Assembly: GCA_964593555.1 (NCBI GenBank)
Contig: CAZQIC010000179.1
Span: 1 to 6,951 of the forward strand
DNA length: 6,951 nt
Reading direction: 5' to 3'
Source of the DNA: CAZQIC01 sp964593555
GTDB taxonomy: Bacteria; Bacteroidota; Bacteroidia; JAFLBG01
Part shown: one piece after another, positions 5,465-6,951 of the stretch
Layout of the letters: each line of letters opens with the position of its first letter
Numbering within the stretch: the first letter of the stretch is position 1
Notes under the pieces: model-generated
Databases searched by the model: none
What the model was told of the DNA's origin: nothing
What the model saw: the letters and a program-made list of their open reading frames with translations, nothing else
Program-made: the position numbers and the translations under genes

Positions 5465-5866
5465 TTAAGCCTTTTTTTCATTACTTGCTTTTACAAGATT
5501 GTTATAATACTCTTCATATTCATTGTAGACTTTTCTAAGAAGTGGTCCCATATACTCAATTGTTTTTTTCAACAATTTTCCTTGGACTTGACCTCCTAAT
5601 AAGAGAGATTCACAATAAGATACATTCAAGGCATTTTCTAAATCTGGACTCAAAAATTTTATTCTCTGCTCTTGAAAATCAAAACAATTCTTGAGTTTAT
5701 TCCAATCCGATGTTTTTACTTGCTTAATGGTATAATCTGCAAAGTCCTCCATACTAAAATAAACTCCCATATTATCTTCAATAAGAAGATCTGGAAATTC
5801 TTGAATAAGCTGATCAAAATATTCTTTAGGCTTTAAAATACTGTTAGATAAAGACAAGTCTTCCAT
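5465..5866 (-). CDS. Hypothetical 133-aa protein, possibly DUF7674-like
   Basis: A 133-aa soluble protein without signal peptide, membrane segment or cysteine motif. It is acidic to neutral and probably mostly helical. Noticeable segments are EYFDQLIQEFPDLLIED (15-31), YFSMEDFADYTIKQV (36-50), NKLKNCFDFQEQRI (56-69), ENALNVSYCESLLLG (77-91) and a charged C-terminal helix around YNEYEEYYNNLVK (114-126). The general plan (a target-like start, a middle CFDF-type helix, an NALNVSYxExL helix and a G-P-L-L turn) recalls a family of small Bacteroidota proteins that I associate with DUF7674. That link is from memory and weak, and the function is unknown. It lies 31 bp after the M28 peptidase stop on the same strand, so it may be co-transcribed, and it has its own promoter-like octamer just upstream. 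The start ATG at 5866 is the only reasonable one, as the next methionine is residue 33. Confidence 0.75.
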   Translation of the reverse strand: MEDLSLSNSILKPKEYFDQLIQEFPDLLIEDNMGVYFSMEDFADYTIKQVKTSDWNKLKNCFDFQEQRIKFLSPDLENALNVSYCESLLLGGQVQGKLLKKTIEYMGPLLRKVYNEYEEYYNNLVKASNEKKA

Positions 5867-5875
5867 TTAATTTTT

Positions 5876-5883
5876 CAAATTTA
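5876..5883 (-). promoter_or_regulatory. Possible promoter -7 element for the small hypothetical gene
   Basis: The minus-strand octamer TAAATTTG matches TAnnTTTG, and a TTG at 5901-5903 lies 17 nt upstream, within the reported range for a -33 partner. The predicted transcript start would fall only a few bases before the ATG at 5866, giving an almost leaderless mRNA. The surrounding 31 bp is nearly pure AT, so a chance match is quite possible. Confidence 0.35.
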
Positions 5884-5897
5884 AATTCAAAAACTTA

Positions 5898-6951
5898 TTA
5901 CAATCCATATTCCGACAACAAATACGCCAACGCAGCCATACTTGCTGCTCCTAATTCGAGTTCCCGTTTATTTATTTTATCGAATGTATCTATTGCTGTA
6001 TGGTGGTAATCGAAGTAACGCTGTGAATCGGGTAATAAACCAAACATAGCAGCTCCCTGATCTTTTAACGGACCAATATCCGCGCCGCCGCCAATTACAG
6101 TGAAATCATAAACACCATAAGGGAAAAACAGATCGGCATAAGCTCTTATTCTACGCTTTACATTATCGCTGGCATCCATTGAAATACCTCGTGGACTAAA
6201 CCCTCCAGCATCCGATTCAATACCTGCGATATGTTTTTCATTTTTAAGTTTTGCCACCTCCGCATATTTTGCTCCTCCCCTGCCTCCATTCTCTTCATTC
6301 ATAAATGCAACTATACGAATGGTGCGTTTTGGTTTTATGCCCAGTGTATTAAATAAATGCAATACCTCCATGGATTGCACAATACCAGCGCCATCGTCAT
6401 GGGCACCATTACCATTATCCCAGGCATCCAGGTGTCCGCCGATCACAATTATCTCCTCAGGATGTTCGGTACCCCTTACTTCTGCAATAACATTGTGTGA
6501 TTTTTCATCAGGCAATGTTTTGCAATTCATTTTGAAAAAGAATTTTAAAGATGGATCTTTTTTCAATAATGCGCTTAGCGTATCTGCCCCCATTGTACTA
6601 ATGGCGCAAGCCGGTATCTTTTTTTTCGTGCTATCAATATACATCATCACTCCTGTATGCGGATTATTATCAGTTGCTGTTGTTACCGAACGCACCACCA
6701 CGCCTATGGCGCCATGCTTCACCGCCTCACTGGCCCCTTTCCAACGCTGATCCACAGCACCGCCATATGCTTTAAAAGTATGCATCAATGTTGCATCCAT
6801 CGGGCGGTTGTAAAAAACTATTTTACCTTTTATTTCAGCACTCCGTTTTTCAAGTTCTTCCCATGCCTTTATTTCGACCACTCCGGCACTTGTACCGTTT
6901 GCATCTGTAGCAACCGACCCGCCCAATGCACAAATGGGAACAGACATCTCT
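5898..6951 (-). CDS. M28-family zinc metallopeptidase, N-terminus cut by window edge
   Basis: The visible 350 codons are the C-terminal part of an M28 aminopeptidase/carboxypeptidase-Q-like enzyme. The frame is open to the window end (a GAG codon precedes the ATG at 6947), and homologous proteins have an upstream segment with signal peptide, so that ATG is probably internal. Numbering from that methionine, residues 1-150 form a PA-like insert (CALGGSVAT at 6-14, KIVFYNRPM at 42-50, GAVDQRWKGASEAVKHGAIGV at 63-83). The peptidase core follows with zinc-site residues H172 and D174 (GGHLDAWD), an Asp in HDDGAG (183-188), catalytic E218 and ligand E219 (MNEENGGRGG), D246 (IESDAGG) and H316 (YHHTAIDTFDK). 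All ligands of a two-zinc M28 centre are therefore present and activity is expected. Such enzymes are usually exported and release amino acids from peptides. It probably co-transcribes with the small gene downstream. The exact substrate is unknown. Confidence 0.93.
   Translation of the reverse strand, partial: EMSVPICALGGSVATDANGTSAGVVEIKAWEELEKRSAEIKGKIVFYNRPMDATLMHTFKAYGGAVDQRWKGASEAVKHGAIGVVVRSVTTATDNNPHTGVMMYIDSTKKKIPACAISTMGADTLSALLKKDPSLKFFFKMNCKTLPDEKSHNVIAEVRGTEHPEEIIVIGGHLDAWDNGNGAHDDGAGIVQSMEVLHLFNTLGIKPKRTIRIVAFMNEENGGRGGAKYAEVAKLKNEKHIAGIESDAGGFSPRGISMDASDNVKRRIRAYADLFFPYGVYDFTVIGGGADIGPLKDQGAAMFGLLPDSQRYFDYHHTAIDTFDKINKRELELGAASMAALAYLLSEYGL

Noticed and set aside
5867..5897. AT-rich partly palindromic spacer (core AATTTAAATT)
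   Set aside because: The perfect part is only 10 bp of pure AT, which is expected by chance in such DNA; it is not supported as an operator or terminator.
6319..6750. Plus-strand ORF of 143 codons
   Set aside because: It is antisense to the conserved PA and zinc-site region of the M28 peptidase. The minus-strand frame carries all the expected motifs, so this frame is open by chance.

Overview
The window looks like chromosomal DNA from a member of the phylum Bacteroidota. The evidence is low-GC sequence with A-rich stretches instead of Shine-Dalgarno sites before the start codons, matches to the Bacteroidota -7 promoter motif TAnnTTTG, several FKBP lipoproteins including a GldI-like one, and a secreted-type M28 peptidase of a kind common in this phylum. 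No mobile element, rRNA, tRNA or CRISPR array was seen. A finer placement (for example Flavobacteriia, Chitinophagia or Sphingobacteriia) cannot be made from the sequence alone.

Layout, left to right. A small plus-strand ORF (12-167, 51 aa) has a leader resembling Bacteroidota natural-product precursor peptides. A perfect palindromic terminator (194-221) separates it from a leftward operon that fills 244-4886. In transcription order the operon reads: an NrnA-type DHH phosphoesterase, a GldI-like single-FKBP lipoprotein (4-nt overlap), two two-FKBP-domain lipoproteins (gaps of 3 and 53 nt), and a secreted three-FKBP-domain protein with a histidine-rich tail (gap 22 nt). These four adjacent genes encode eight FKBP domains. 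Divergent from the operon, across a 99-bp intergenic region, is ndk (4986-5405, plus strand). It ends at a long bidirectional hairpin terminator (5418-5461). On the other side of that terminator are two minus-strand genes: a small uncharacterised protein (5465-5866) and the C-terminal part of an M28 metallopeptidase that runs off the right edge (5898-6951).

How the genes fit together. The four FKBP proteins all carry export signals, three of them lipoprotein-like, so they probably form a set of envelope prolyl isomerases or chaperones. Their domains range from an intact FKBP active site to strongly eroded ones, which suggests duplication followed by division of labour. NrnA (short RNA and pAp turnover) and Ndk (NTP balance) are cytoplasmic housekeeping enzymes. 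From general knowledge, an ndk, DHH phosphoesterase, gldI, FKBP order recurs in Bacteroidota, and this supports the GldI-like call. Most of the window is ordinary core genome. The points most worth a second look are the precursor-like peptide, the expanded FKBP array, and the histidine-rich tail on the triple-domain protein.
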